Source: Verrucomicrobiota bacterium
GTDB lineage: Bacteria; Verrucomicrobiota; Verrucomicrobiia; Limisphaerales; JAFGQR01
Length of the DNA stretch: 59,941 bases
NCBI GenBank assembly: GCA_016935555.1
Contig: JAFGQR010000188.1
Location: 1-59,941 of the forward strand
Direction: 5' to 3'
This document shows, piece by piece, positions 49,395 to 57,955 of this stretch; positions within the stretch are counted from its first letter, which is position 1, and each line of letters begins with the position of its first letter. A model generated the notes under the pieces. The model searched no databases. It had not been told where the DNA came from and saw nothing but the letters and a program-made list of their open reading frames with translations. The position numbers and the translations under genes are program-made.

Positions 49395-49945
49395 GGTGGT
49401 ACCTGGGTGAATAAAGAACCCTTATCCTGGGCAATCCGTCGACGAGGTTCTTAGACTCTACTGCCGCTCTGAGGCTTGAACACCAGGGCACCCGCCGCCG
49501 GCGGAGGACGCTGCCTTGACAGCCGCTACGCAGAAGAGAGGAACGCGCAGCGGCCTAGCGTGCAACGACCACCCGCAGAGCCGACAATGCATGGAGACGA
49601 CAACCCGACAGAACCTCACGGTGGGCTTCGATTGTGTGACTTGTCGTCATCGCAACAGCAACGCTATGCATCGGCACATCGTGCGGTCAAGTCCTTTTTG
49701 CGTGGGCTGGTGGACTCGCACGATCATCCCCCCTCTTCTTCCTCGGAGGTCGCGTGGGCGGCGGCCGAGGTTGAATATTATTGACTGCTGGTTGCCGCAG
49801 GGTACGATGATCTGCATATCCGGCATGCCGCAAAAGCTTGCAGGTGCCCGTTTTAGCGAAGGGCGTCCGTCCGTTTGGCCGCGGCGGCTTTGAGTAACCG
49901 GGCTGGGCTTTTCAACGCTCCTCAACGCACGAACCTAACCGCTCC
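49395..49945. other. Divergent intergenic region between ilvB and the GH172-type gene
   Basis: In these 551 bp small open frames exist on both strands, but none has coding character or a family match. The ilvB promoter and the promoter for the rightward genes should both lie here; a candidate for the latter is listed at 49781-49808. Confidence 0.6.
49781..49808 (+). promoter_or_regulatory. Candidate sigma-70-type promoter for the GH172-type gene
   Basis: TTGACT (49781-49786) and TACGAT (49803-49808) are separated by 16 bp inside an AT-richer stretch, 138 bp before the start codon. The boxes match the consensus at five of six (-35) and four of six (-10) positions. Sequence-based only. Confidence 0.35.
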
Positions 49946-51595
49946 ATGAACCGAATGCACGTGATCCGCACGGCAACGCTGCTGCTGGCCGCAGCGAGCA
50001 GCCAGGCCGGCGCCCAAACCCTCGAATCCATCATCCATCCCCAAACGGGCCGCTCGATGCGGGTTTCCAGCGGCAACGCCATCGACAATTCGGATTCCGA
50101 CAAGCTGGCCATGGGCGAATCCAAAACCATCGGCGTGTTGCAGGGGCCCGGCAAAATCGTGCACCTCTGGATGACGCCCTCGTCGATGGACATCCGTTAC
50201 GGCCGCGCCTTGGTGCTGCGCATCTACTGGGACGGCGCCGACGTGCCGTCCGTGGAAGTGCCGCTGGGCGATTTTTTTGCGGTGGGGAACGGCATGCAGG
50301 CGAATGTGACCTCGCTGCCGGTCAAGGTCAGCTCCTACGGGCGCGGGTACAACTGCTACTGGCAAATGCCCTTCAAAACACAGGCGCGGATCGTGTTGGC
50401 GAACGAGTCCGACAAGGCTCCCGCGTCCTGCTACTATCAACTGGACTGGATACGCCTGGATCAACCGATGGAGCCCACCCTTTATTTCCACGCGCGCTAT
50501 CATCAGGAGTATCCGCCCAAGAAGGGCGAACCCTACACGGTCTTTCAAGGCGAGGGCCGCGGGCATTACGTGGGCACCGTGCTGTCGTCCCAAAACGGCA
50601 TCGGCCATTGGTTTGGGGAAGGAGACGACATGTTTTGGATCGACGGAGAGGCTCAGTCTTCGCTGCAGGGCACCGGCACGGAGGATTATTTCAACGAGGC
50701 CTGGAACATGCGGGTCCATTCCAGTTTGTACAACGGATGCACCGTTTTCGAGCCTCGTGCTCCCGATGCCCGCGTGAGCGCCTACCGGTGGCACATTGCC
50801 GACCCCATTCTTTTCCGCAAGTCGCTGAAGTTCCAAATCGAGCGCCGCGGGTTTCTGATGGATTCGCGGGGCCATGTGGTGTCGTCATCCGGATCGCGGC
50901 CCGATTACTGGTCCTCGGTGTCCTATTGGTACCAGGACGCCGTCGCCAAACCGTGGTGCCCCTTTCCGCCTTACCAGGAGCGCGTGAACCCCGAGGTGGT
51001 GTTGCACCTGCCGCAGGTCGTCCAGACGATCCGGCATTCCCCGCAGGCCGCCCTGGAGGTCAGACCCTACAATCGCGCCACCTACACCAAACCCTGGTTC
51101 CGGGTGAGGAATGACGCCCCCGGGGCATGGATTGAGATCCCCTTCCGGATTGAGCAGCCCGGACGTTATTCCATGTCGCTCTTCCAGCATCTTCGCGAAG
51201 ACAACGGGATCTGGAAGGTCCTCATCGACGGCAAGGAAATCCACCAGGCCGGCGAATCGCACATCGCCGGCGGCTACCGGCTCAGCCTGGTCAACCAGTT
51301 GCCGCCCGAACAAATCAACACCACCCTGGATTTCTTCAACATCTTCCGCCAGGACGAACATGAAGACTACATCTACGGCCGCCGCCGCGAGCGCAAAATC
51401 GGCCTGTTCCGCCTCACCCCCGGCGAGCATGCCCTGCGCCTGGTCTGCGTCGGGTCCAATCCCGCCTCCGCTCACCCGGAAACCGGCAGGCTCCGTTACA
51501 ACCTTTCGGCCGATGTGCTGTCCCTGCGCAAGCTGCCGTTCGACCATTTCGACGATTGGATCAAACCGGACTCTGCCCAGACCCATTCCCCATGA
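49946..51595 (+). CDS. Secreted DUF2961 / glycoside hydrolase family 172 protein
   Basis: This 549-residue protein has a signal sequence (TATLLLAAASSQAGA) and the DUF2961 jelly-roll architecture. That family was assigned to GH172, whose characterised members act on alpha-fructofuranosides or alpha-arabinofuranosides. Two conserved glutamates are in place: E225 in GEGDDMFWIDGE and E246 in GTGTEDYF. They lie 21 residues apart, the same spacing I recall for the catalytic pair E270/E291 of the Bifidobacterium enzyme. Other conserved pieces are PLGDFFAVGNG and ASCYYQLDWIRL. The C-terminal 150 residues form an additional beta-sandwich-like part. The substrate is not determinable here. It is followed 88 bp later by the transglutaminase-like gene on the same strand. 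Confidence 0.85.
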   Translation: MNRMHVIRTATLLLAAASSQAGAQTLESIIHPQTGRSMRVSSGNAIDNSDSDKLAMGESKTIGVLQGPGKIVHLWMTPSSMDIRYGRALVLRIYWDGADVPSVEVPLGDFFAVGNGMQANVTSLPVKVSSYGRGYNCYWQMPFKTQARIVLANESDKAPASCYYQLDWIRLDQPMEPTLYFHARYHQEYPPKKGEPYTVFQGEGRGHYVGTVLSSQNGIGHWFGEGDDMFWIDGEAQSSLQGTGTEDYFNEAWNMRVHSSLYNGCTVFEPRAPDARVSAYRWHIADPILFRKSLKFQIERRGFLMDSRGHVVSSSGSRPDYWSSVSYWYQDAVAKPWCPFPPYQERVNPEVVLHLPQVVQTIRHSPQAALEVRPYNRATYTKPWFRVRNDAPGAWIEIPFRIEQPGRYSMSLFQHLREDNGIWKVLIDGKEIHQAGESHIAGGYRLSLVNQLPPEQINTTLDFFNIFRQDEHEDYIYGRRRERKIGLFRLTPGEHALRLVCVGSNPASAHPETGRLRYNLSADVLSLRKLPFDHFDDWIKPDSAQTHSP

Positions 51596-51683
51596 ACCGT
51601 GAGAACCTCCCAGCCGCCGTGCCTCAACGAGGCGCGGAGGTTCAGGGGCCCGACGCATTCGCAAACGCGAATGGGAACTGCCC

Positions 51684-54131
51684 ATGAACTCCACGATGCC
51701 TGCCATGGCCGGCCGCCGCGCCGGCGCCACTCGTCTCCGCAGTCTGCCCGTCGCCCAGGGGCTCCTGCTCCTCCTGGCCCTTGGCCTGGCCGCCAGCCCG
51801 TGCGCCACCGGTGAACCCGCCGCCCCGGTCGGCACCTGTGAACACGTCTACAGCCTCGCCGCGGAAAACACCGAAGTCCGAGGCTTGGCCTGGGACGAGT
51901 CGGCTTCGGCGTCCCCGCGGTTGCTGGTTCTCGATCAATCGGGCAAGGTCTTCGCCTATGAACGCCGCCGGGGTGAGAGTCCCGACTCGGACACGCTCAG
52001 CCTCCGTCGCACCCATGATGTCTCAGCGGCCGTGGGCGCCTCGAACCTCACCAATCCCCGGGGCCTGTGTTTCGCGGTCGAAAACGGCCGGAGGGTGATC
52101 TACTTCGCGGATTGGAACCCGTCGCCTCCGGGGCCGCGGTCGCGACTGTGGCGATACGTCCTGGGCGAGGCGGCGGCTTCCTTGTCGGCAGATCTCTCCC
52201 GGCATCCGTTCCGCATGGGCGACCGCGAAGTGTACGATCTGGCCTGTGAAGACGGCGTTCTTTGGGTCAGCTATGACGCCTCCGGTCATGCGGACCCGAA
52301 TCTGCGGGTCCAGCGGGGCATTCTGCGGATTCAGGGGAAGCAGGGATGGGACAAGCTCCCCCTCGACGTGCGCCACATGCCGGATGCGGGGACGTTCCCG
52401 GCGCGCGGGCTGGCGGCGATGCGGCTGGAGGGGTGGCTCTACCTGTGGGCCACCGTCGGCGAGGATCACATTTATTGCGCCGAATCGGGGACGGGGCGCG
52501 GATTGTTCTTTTTTGACCGGCCCCAATCCCATGAGAAGAGCCGCTCCTGCTGGGGGTTGGGCTTCGGGCAAGACGCCCTTTGGGTGCCGGAAAGTGTTCC
52601 CGGCCCGGACCGCGTCCACCGGGTCAATGTGACGAGGAACCTGGACGCCTCGTTTGAAGGGCCGCGGGTGCTGCGGCACCTGACGATGACGATCGAAACC
52701 GAGCCGGAAACGGGTGCGGGCGAGCCGGGCGGCGTCTATCATTACTACTCCCGGCCCTGCAGCCACGAGCAAATGCAGAACCAGGGGATCTGGACGGAAA
52801 CCGAGAAGGTCGCGGACGTTTCTTCGGTGTCCAACGCCGTTCTGCGGTCGTTCACCCATGATCCGGCGGGCGACGCGTCCAGCCGCCAAACCATGCATTG
52901 CGTGGCCTACGCCAACGCGCCCGCCCGAAGCTACGCGTCGCGATACGACATCGACCTGTGGACGCGTCCCTGGAAGAAGTTCGTCTATCCTCACCGTGTC
53001 CGGCGCGAGGCCGGCCCATTGGAAGGCGCCGGCTATCTTGCCGATGATCCCGATCTCTACAGCCTGCGCGACACCGCAACCTACGAGTCCTTCATCCAAA
53101 GAACCCGGGCCCATATCCGGCGCAAATACGGTGTCGAAGCCGACATGCACCATCCCTATTGGGCCGCGCGCAACATCGTCGAATACATCCAGGACCATTA
53201 CTATTACCCCAACCGCGACAAGGGCAAACCGGCCACGGTGGACTACGATCGCGGGCACTACGACGCCAACCCGGGCAACCTGAAGATCGCGCTGTCGGCG
53301 CGCGACTACGATAAAACCCAGATCATCGCCTGCTCGGGCACCAGTGTCATGGTGGCGGGCGCCATGCGTCACCTGGGCATCCCGGCCCGGTGGCTGGGCA
53401 CCGGAACGCCGCATTCGCCGGGCGCCTGGGACCGCAACGGGAACGGCTTGCTCGACCCGGGCGAGACCGCTCCGTGCTCGAACGGCCACCGTTACGACCA
53501 GGTCTGGCTGGGAAGCCACTACGGGTGGATTTGCTTTGACGCCACCCCCTCCAAGCCCGCGTTCAACGACTACGACGTGCCCCCGCCGCTGCAGTCGCAG
53601 TGGCGCTACATGACCCGGTGCGCCTCGGGCCATCGCGCGCCCCGGCGCATCGTCTTCAACATCGGCTCCGCACTCTTCCGCCCGTTGTACCGAGACTTCG
53701 AATACGACGCACGCCTCGCGGTGGACAACGACTGTGGCGGCGACCAGCGCTACAACCTGCAGGGCCGCTATGACAAGCCCGACCAGTGGAAACTGGCGCG
53801 ACACCGGATTCGGCTGGAGAACCTCTGCTTCATCCAGCGGGTCACCGTGACCGACCCGGGCGCCAAGACCCGGATCACGTGGCAACGGGACGGCGCCTGG
53901 GACCGGCTTCCGGGGGCAACCGTGTCCGTCTGGCTGCAGCAGCATGCCGACCGCAACCCGCCATGGACTGATGTCGCAAGGTTGGCCGGGAACGTCCCGT
54001 GCCACGCCGGCGCGATCGTCGCCGACACGTCCGGCCACGCCGGCAAATCGCTTCGCGTCATCATCCGCCGCGACGGCGATCCGGAAACGGGGGGCGTCTC
54101 CGCGCCCTTTCGTTGTCCATCACCTTGGTGA
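51684..54131 (+). CDS. Secreted transglutaminase-like protein with N-terminal propeller-like region
   Basis: This 815-residue protein has a signal sequence (GLLLLLALGLAASPCATG). Residues about 55-340 read like an irregular beta-propeller (RGLAWDESASASPRLLVLDQ, NPRGLCFAVENGRRVIYFAD, VYDLACEDGVLWVSYDAS). Residues about 480-630 carry a transglutaminase/papain-like core: Cys550 in IIACSGTSVMVAGAMRHLGI, His602 in NGHRYDQVWLG and Asp619 in ICFDATPS, in the correct order and spacing for a catalytic triad. A beta-rich C-terminal part (about 690-810) follows. Such proteins are proteases, amidases or cross-linkers; the activity is unknown. Possible calcium-site residues appear in WDRNGNGLLDPGE. The gene converges with the beta-helix gene, 31 bp apart. 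Confidence 0.78.
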   Translation: MNSTMPAMAGRRAGATRLRSLPVAQGLLLLLALGLAASPCATGEPAAPVGTCEHVYSLAAENTEVRGLAWDESASASPRLLVLDQSGKVFAYERRRGESPDSDTLSLRRTHDVSAAVGASNLTNPRGLCFAVENGRRVIYFADWNPSPPGPRSRLWRYVLGEAAASLSADLSRHPFRMGDREVYDLACEDGVLWVSYDASGHADPNLRVQRGILRIQGKQGWDKLPLDVRHMPDAGTFPARGLAAMRLEGWLYLWATVGEDHIYCAESGTGRGLFFFDRPQSHEKSRSCWGLGFGQDALWVPESVPGPDRVHRVNVTRNLDASFEGPRVLRHLTMTIETEPETGAGEPGGVYHYYSRPCSHEQMQNQGIWTETEKVADVSSVSNAVLRSFTHDPAGDASSRQTMHCVAYANAPARSYASRYDIDLWTRPWKKFVYPHRVRREAGPLEGAGYLADDPDLYSLRDTATYESFIQRTRAHIRRKYGVEADMHHPYWAARNIVEYIQDHYYYPNRDKGKPATVDYDRGHYDANPGNLKIALSARDYDKTQIIACSGTSVMVAGAMRHLGIPARWLGTGTPHSPGAWDRNGNGLLDPGETAPCSNGHRYDQVWLGSHYGWICFDATPSKPAFNDYDVPPPLQSQWRYMTRCASGHRAPRRIVFNIGSALFRPLYRDFEYDARLAVDNDCGGDQRYNLQGRYDKPDQWKLARHRIRLENLCFIQRVTVTDPGAKTRITWQRDGAWDRLPGATVSVWLQQHADRNPPWTDVARLAGNVPCHAGAIVADTSGHAGKSLRVIIRRDGDPETGGVSAPFRCPSPW

Positions 54132-54162
54132 GCGCGTCCTCCGCCCAAAGCAACGCCCCGGG

Positions 54163-57100
54163 TCAGGGGATCATCCGCTGAAACCGGATCCGGCGGACGT
54201 AACCGTAATTGCTTTCGGTGATGATGAGGTTGCCAAACGGATCCGGGATGACGGCGCGCACGCGGGACACCTTGTTGACCGCCGGATCGCCAATGTCCTC
54301 GTAAAACCATTCGCCGTCTCCCACCCGTTGGTTGTTCACATCGTCGCCCCGCATCCAAAGGTGGATGATCCCCTCGGGATCGATGTACCAAATGCGGTTG
54401 CCCGGACTGTGCTCGGACGTGAAGAAGCCGCCGTTCGGAAGAAAAGCCACCGAGCGCGGATAAATGAGCCCCGTCAGCAGGGCGGAACCGCCGTCGCCGC
54501 CTCCCGGCAGATTGGATTGGGTGCCGTTGCCGGCGATCGCGGTCAACACGCCGTTGGTGTCCAGCCGATACACACGGTTGGCGGCGCGGTCGCTGACATA
54601 AAGGGCGCCGGTTTGCTCGTCGCCGGCGATGTTGCCCAGCTCGCCGAACCCGGCGCGGTACACGCTGACCCCGCCCGTGGGCGTCCACTTGTTGATCGTG
54701 GTGGAGGTGGCACCGGAACCGAAATAAACCTCGGACTCGTCGCTTCTCACCCACAAGGCGCGCCCGTCCCCCATCGGCGCGGTCGTGAACATCGTGCTCA
54801 TGATCCCGTTGGTGCCAATCCGGCGCACCTTGCCGTTGTCGGTGTCGAGCACGTACAAGGTGTCGTTGGTGCCGAGCCACCCGCTGTTGGGATCGTTGAG
54901 GTGGAGGGTGGTGGCCAGGGCGGGGCCGTCGCCGTTGTTGCCGGCAACGTGCGTGCCGGCGTAAGTGTACAAACGGCCTTCCGGAGTCACCTTCAAAACC
55001 GACGAGCTGCGCTGGTCCACGATCAGCACGTTCCCACGCGAGTCGCCGAACGAAATGTGGGGGCGGGACAGGCAAACATTCGTGGCCCACGCACCTTCAT
55101 ACTCCGGTTTCCACTGGCTGACATCGACTTTGGACAGGCCGAGACCGGCGACGGTTTCGAGCACGCCGTAGGAATAAACCACGTTGCTGAAATGCAGAGG
55201 CGTGTTCGTGGAAATATCGACTGCAAGCAGCCGGCAGAACGTGGTGTCGGGCTCCAGCGTGATCCGGGCCTGCCCCAGCGCGTTGGTGGTGAAATGGTTT
55301 TCCCGGGGCTGCCACGGGCCGTCCACGTTCGTCGCAGTCAACACGCTGAGCACCCCGGGATTGAACGCATTGGTCCAGGTGACCATCCGGTCGCGGCTCG
55401 CATCGCGAATGCCCAGGACATGCACGTAGGAATCCGGGTTGGTGGGGTCGGTGTCGGCAAGGTACTCCTGCAGGTTGTTCTGGCCGTCCTGGTCGGGATC
55501 CTCGTCAGCCACCGTGGGCGACGCCGGGTTCAACCCGTAGCGCTGACACCAGCCGTCGGGAATGCCGTCGCCGTTGGAATCGGCGGTGGGGACCAGGATT
55601 TCAAAGGCGCCCATGTCGAAGCGAGTCTGGCCGTCGCCGTCGCTGTCGAGCGGGCGGGCGACCCCGTCCAGATCCGCGGCCGCATGCAGGGCGAGATCGG
55701 TGCCGGTGGCGGTCTGGTTGGTGCCGGCGTCGATGCAGGGCGAGCCTGCGAGGATGTGGAAGTTGGTGGTGGCGGCGCTCGCGAAGAGCGGATCGGCATT
55801 GATGTTTCCCTCGCCGGCGGTGAGCACGGCGCTCGCCTTCACACTGGCATTGGCGATGCCTCCTTGAATGTCCGAATAGGCGACATGGACCGACAGGGTC
55901 CCAAACGAGTTTCCGGACAGATCGAACGCGGGCGTGCTGTTCCAGATGATGTTATTGTAAAGCGTGGCGCTGCCGCTGGCGGCGGTCAGGCAGTAGGGCG
56001 GATTGATCCGGTCCAGGTGGTCGAACAGCTTGATGGCCCGGTTGCAGTTCACGAGGGTGTTGTTGACGATGAGCGCCTCGCACCCGTTCTGGACCGAGAT
56101 GCCTCCCGAGCTGCAATTGTAGAGCACGTTGTTGCAGACGATGGGGTGCCCCACGTCGCGCAGCACAATGCCGTGGTCCGAGCTTCCATGGATGATGTTG
56201 CCGTCGATCACCGGGGAACACCGCGTGGGATTGATGCGGTCCTCGTGCGTGGGCCACAGGAACAGGTTGTTCCGGATCTCGCACGGCGGGTCGCTCTCGC
56301 CGTAAAGGTCGACATCGTCGTTGTCCCCGCGCTTGTCCTTGAAGGTGCACTGTTCCACCCACACATGGGCGTAGCGCGTGTGCACGCCCTGCCCGATGCC
56401 GATGAAGGTGCAGTGCCGCACATTTGCGGACGCCGGCCCCGGGTGGTGGTAGTCGTCCGCGATGACCGCAATGGCGTCTCCTGCCGCCGAGGCGCTCGCG
56501 TCGGGAAGGTTGGTGAACGAGCAGTAGTCGAAATCGACGTGGCTGGCCAGGATCACCACGGCTTCGTGGTAAACCCGCGTCGCGTTGGTCGGCACACTGC
56601 AGTCCGTCGGATAGTAATCCTGATGGTCCCCGACGGAATTGGCGTATTCGAACACGCAGTGGCGAAACGCGCTGTCGGCCGCCTCCACGAACAGGATGCG
56701 TTCCCAGTTGGCGTCGCCCGGGTAGCGGGTGAAGGCGATCGGCTGCTGGGGGTTGCCCAGGGCCACCAAGGAGCCATGAACCGTGATGCCGCAATTGTTG
56801 CGCAGCCGCAGCGTCACCCCCGGTTCAAGCGTGAGCGTCACATTGCTGGCCACGGTGAGGTTACCGGAGGCTGTGTAAGGGCTGTTGGAGGCGTAGAGCG
56901 TGGTGTTGGTTCCGATCTCCCCCGACAAGCTCTCATCGACCACAAACGTGTTCGTGAGCGTGGTCGCGACGTGGTTGCTGGCATCCCTGGCCGTGACGTA
57001 GAGGGTGTGGGCGCCCAGCGACAGCGCCGGCAGGTCCACCGGGCTGAACGGAGGCGCCAAACGTTCCACCGCGAGGGCGTCGTCCAGATAGTAGCTCACG

Positions 57101-57882
57101 TTGGTGGGCGACCCCGTCAGGGCGACGCTGGCTGAAACGGTTTGCCCGAAGGCAACGTGCTCCCCGTCGGGCGGAGCTGTCAGCGTGATCGCGAGCGGCA
57201 CCTCGACGTAGGACGCCGAGGCGAAGAAATTGTCGATCTCGTAGGCGGTTTCCGTGCTGCTGGTGCTGTTGTCGTCCGCCCACAGCAGGTAGAGAGTGCC
57301 GCCGCCGCTCCACGTCTCCTTGAGCAGCACATGGGTGCTCACGAGCTGCGACGCGTTCAAACCCGAAATGGCCGGCAGGCTCGTCCAGGCGTTCGAGGCG
57401 GCGCTGAAGCTGTAATAGATCCGTTGCCCGGGCACCTGTTCCGTGGCCGGGGCCGCAACCGTCAACTGGTAACTCAAGTGCAGCGTGTTGCAGTCGGCGC
57501 CGGTCTCGTTCACCAGCCTGGCCAGAATCACGGTCGCCCGGTTCCCCGTCGCCCGGGTGAGAATGTAGCCCGTCCCGCCCGAGGTCCACTGGGCAGACTT
57601 GAGTTTGACGGGAGGATTGGTCGGGCTGGAATTGACCAGCGCGGTCGTGATGCTGCTGGCGGCCACGTTCTGCACGTAAGCGTCCAGGGCCTCCGCGCTG
57701 CCGATGTCGCCCGAGGCCCCCGCGATGCCAGTCGCCGAGGTCGCGAAATCGGCTGCGACCGGCAGGGACGAGAAGTCGTTGGTATAGCCCTCAGAACCAA
57801 TCCCCGCTCCTCCCGCGGGCACCGCCAGGCAAAGGCAGAAGGTCATGAACGCGGTCCCGCGAAAGAGGTGGCATGAATTCAT
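54163..57882 (-). CDS. Secreted right-handed beta-helix protein with NHL-type propeller
   Basis: This 1,239-residue protein has a signal sequence (FRGTAFMTFCLCLAVPAGGA), an N-terminal beta-sandwich (about 30-330, ending in an Ig-like LTAPPDGEHVAFGQTVSA module) and a parallel beta-helix (about 340-775). The helix shows repeated short rungs such as CEIRNNLFLWPTHED, SPVIDGNIIHGSSDHGI and EALIVNNTLVNCNRAIK. A calcium-binding type-3-like linker follows (DSNGDGIPDGWCQRYG, DEDPDQDGQNNLQEY, about 765-815). The C-terminal NHL/propeller domain (about 915-1239) includes GDSRGNVLIVDQRSSSVLKV, NRVYRLDTNGVLTAIAGNG and PRSVAFLPNGGFFTSEH. Beta-helices of this kind bind or cleave polysaccharides, but no catalytic signature is recognisable. 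It starts 73 bp after the fucosidase gene on the same strand, so the two may share a transcript. Confidence 0.8.
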   Translation of the reverse strand: MNSCHLFRGTAFMTFCLCLAVPAGGAGIGSEGYTNDFSSLPVAADFATSATGIAGASGDIGSAEALDAYVQNVAASSITTALVNSSPTNPPVKLKSAQWTSGGTGYILTRATGNRATVILARLVNETGADCNTLHLSYQLTVAAPATEQVPGQRIYYSFSAASNAWTSLPAISGLNASQLVSTHVLLKETWSGGGTLYLLWADDNSTSSTETAYEIDNFFASASYVEVPLAITLTAPPDGEHVAFGQTVSASVALTGSPTNVSYYLDDALAVERLAPPFSPVDLPALSLGAHTLYVTARDASNHVATTLTNTFVVDESLSGEIGTNTTLYASNSPYTASGNLTVASNVTLTLEPGVTLRLRNNCGITVHGSLVALGNPQQPIAFTRYPGDANWERILFVEAADSAFRHCVFEYANSVGDHQDYYPTDCSVPTNATRVYHEAVVILASHVDFDYCSFTNLPDASASAAGDAIAVIADDYHHPGPASANVRHCTFIGIGQGVHTRYAHVWVEQCTFKDKRGDNDDVDLYGESDPPCEIRNNLFLWPTHEDRINPTRCSPVIDGNIIHGSSDHGIVLRDVGHPIVCNNVLYNCSSGGISVQNGCEALIVNNTLVNCNRAIKLFDHLDRINPPYCLTAASGSATLYNNIIWNSTPAFDLSGNSFGTLSVHVAYSDIQGGIANASVKASAVLTAGEGNINADPLFASAATTNFHILAGSPCIDAGTNQTATGTDLALHAAADLDGVARPLDSDGDGQTRFDMGAFEILVPTADSNGDGIPDGWCQRYGLNPASPTVADEDPDQDGQNNLQEYLADTDPTNPDSYVHVLGIRDASRDRMVTWTNAFNPGVLSVLTATNVDGPWQPRENHFTTNALGQARITLEPDTTFCRLLAVDISTNTPLHFSNVVYSYGVLETVAGLGLSKVDVSQWKPEYEGAWATNVCLSRPHISFGDSRGNVLIVDQRSSSVLKVTPEGRLYTYAGTHVAGNNGDGPALATTLHLNDPNSGWLGTNDTLYVLDTDNGKVRRIGTNGIMSTMFTTAPMGDGRALWVRSDESEVYFGSGATSTTINKWTPTGGVSVYRAGFGELGNIAGDEQTGALYVSDRAANRVYRLDTNGVLTAIAGNGTQSNLPGGGDGGSALLTGLIYPRSVAFLPNGGFFTSEHSPGNRIWYIDPEGIIHLWMRGDDVNNQRVGDGEWFYEDIGDPAVNKVSRVRAVIPDPFGNLIITESNYGYVRRIRFQRMIP

Positions 57883-57955
57883 ACGGTCATCCAGGTGTTG
57901 CCCGCGTGTTTACCATGTTTGCCGACCTTTTTCAATTGCCAAATCGTCAGGCGCT

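Noticed and set aside
49395-49500. Leader peptide or attenuator for ilvBN.
   Set aside because: Only a weak 6-bp stem (AGAACC/GGTTCT) is present and no short frame is rich in Leu/Val/Ile codons; not enough support.
53944-57135. A plus-strand open frame of about 1,060 codons opposite the beta-helix/NHL gene.
   Set aside because: It has no recognisable domain and overlaps the end of the transglutaminase-like gene; the minus-strand frame has signal peptide, beta-helix and NHL motifs.
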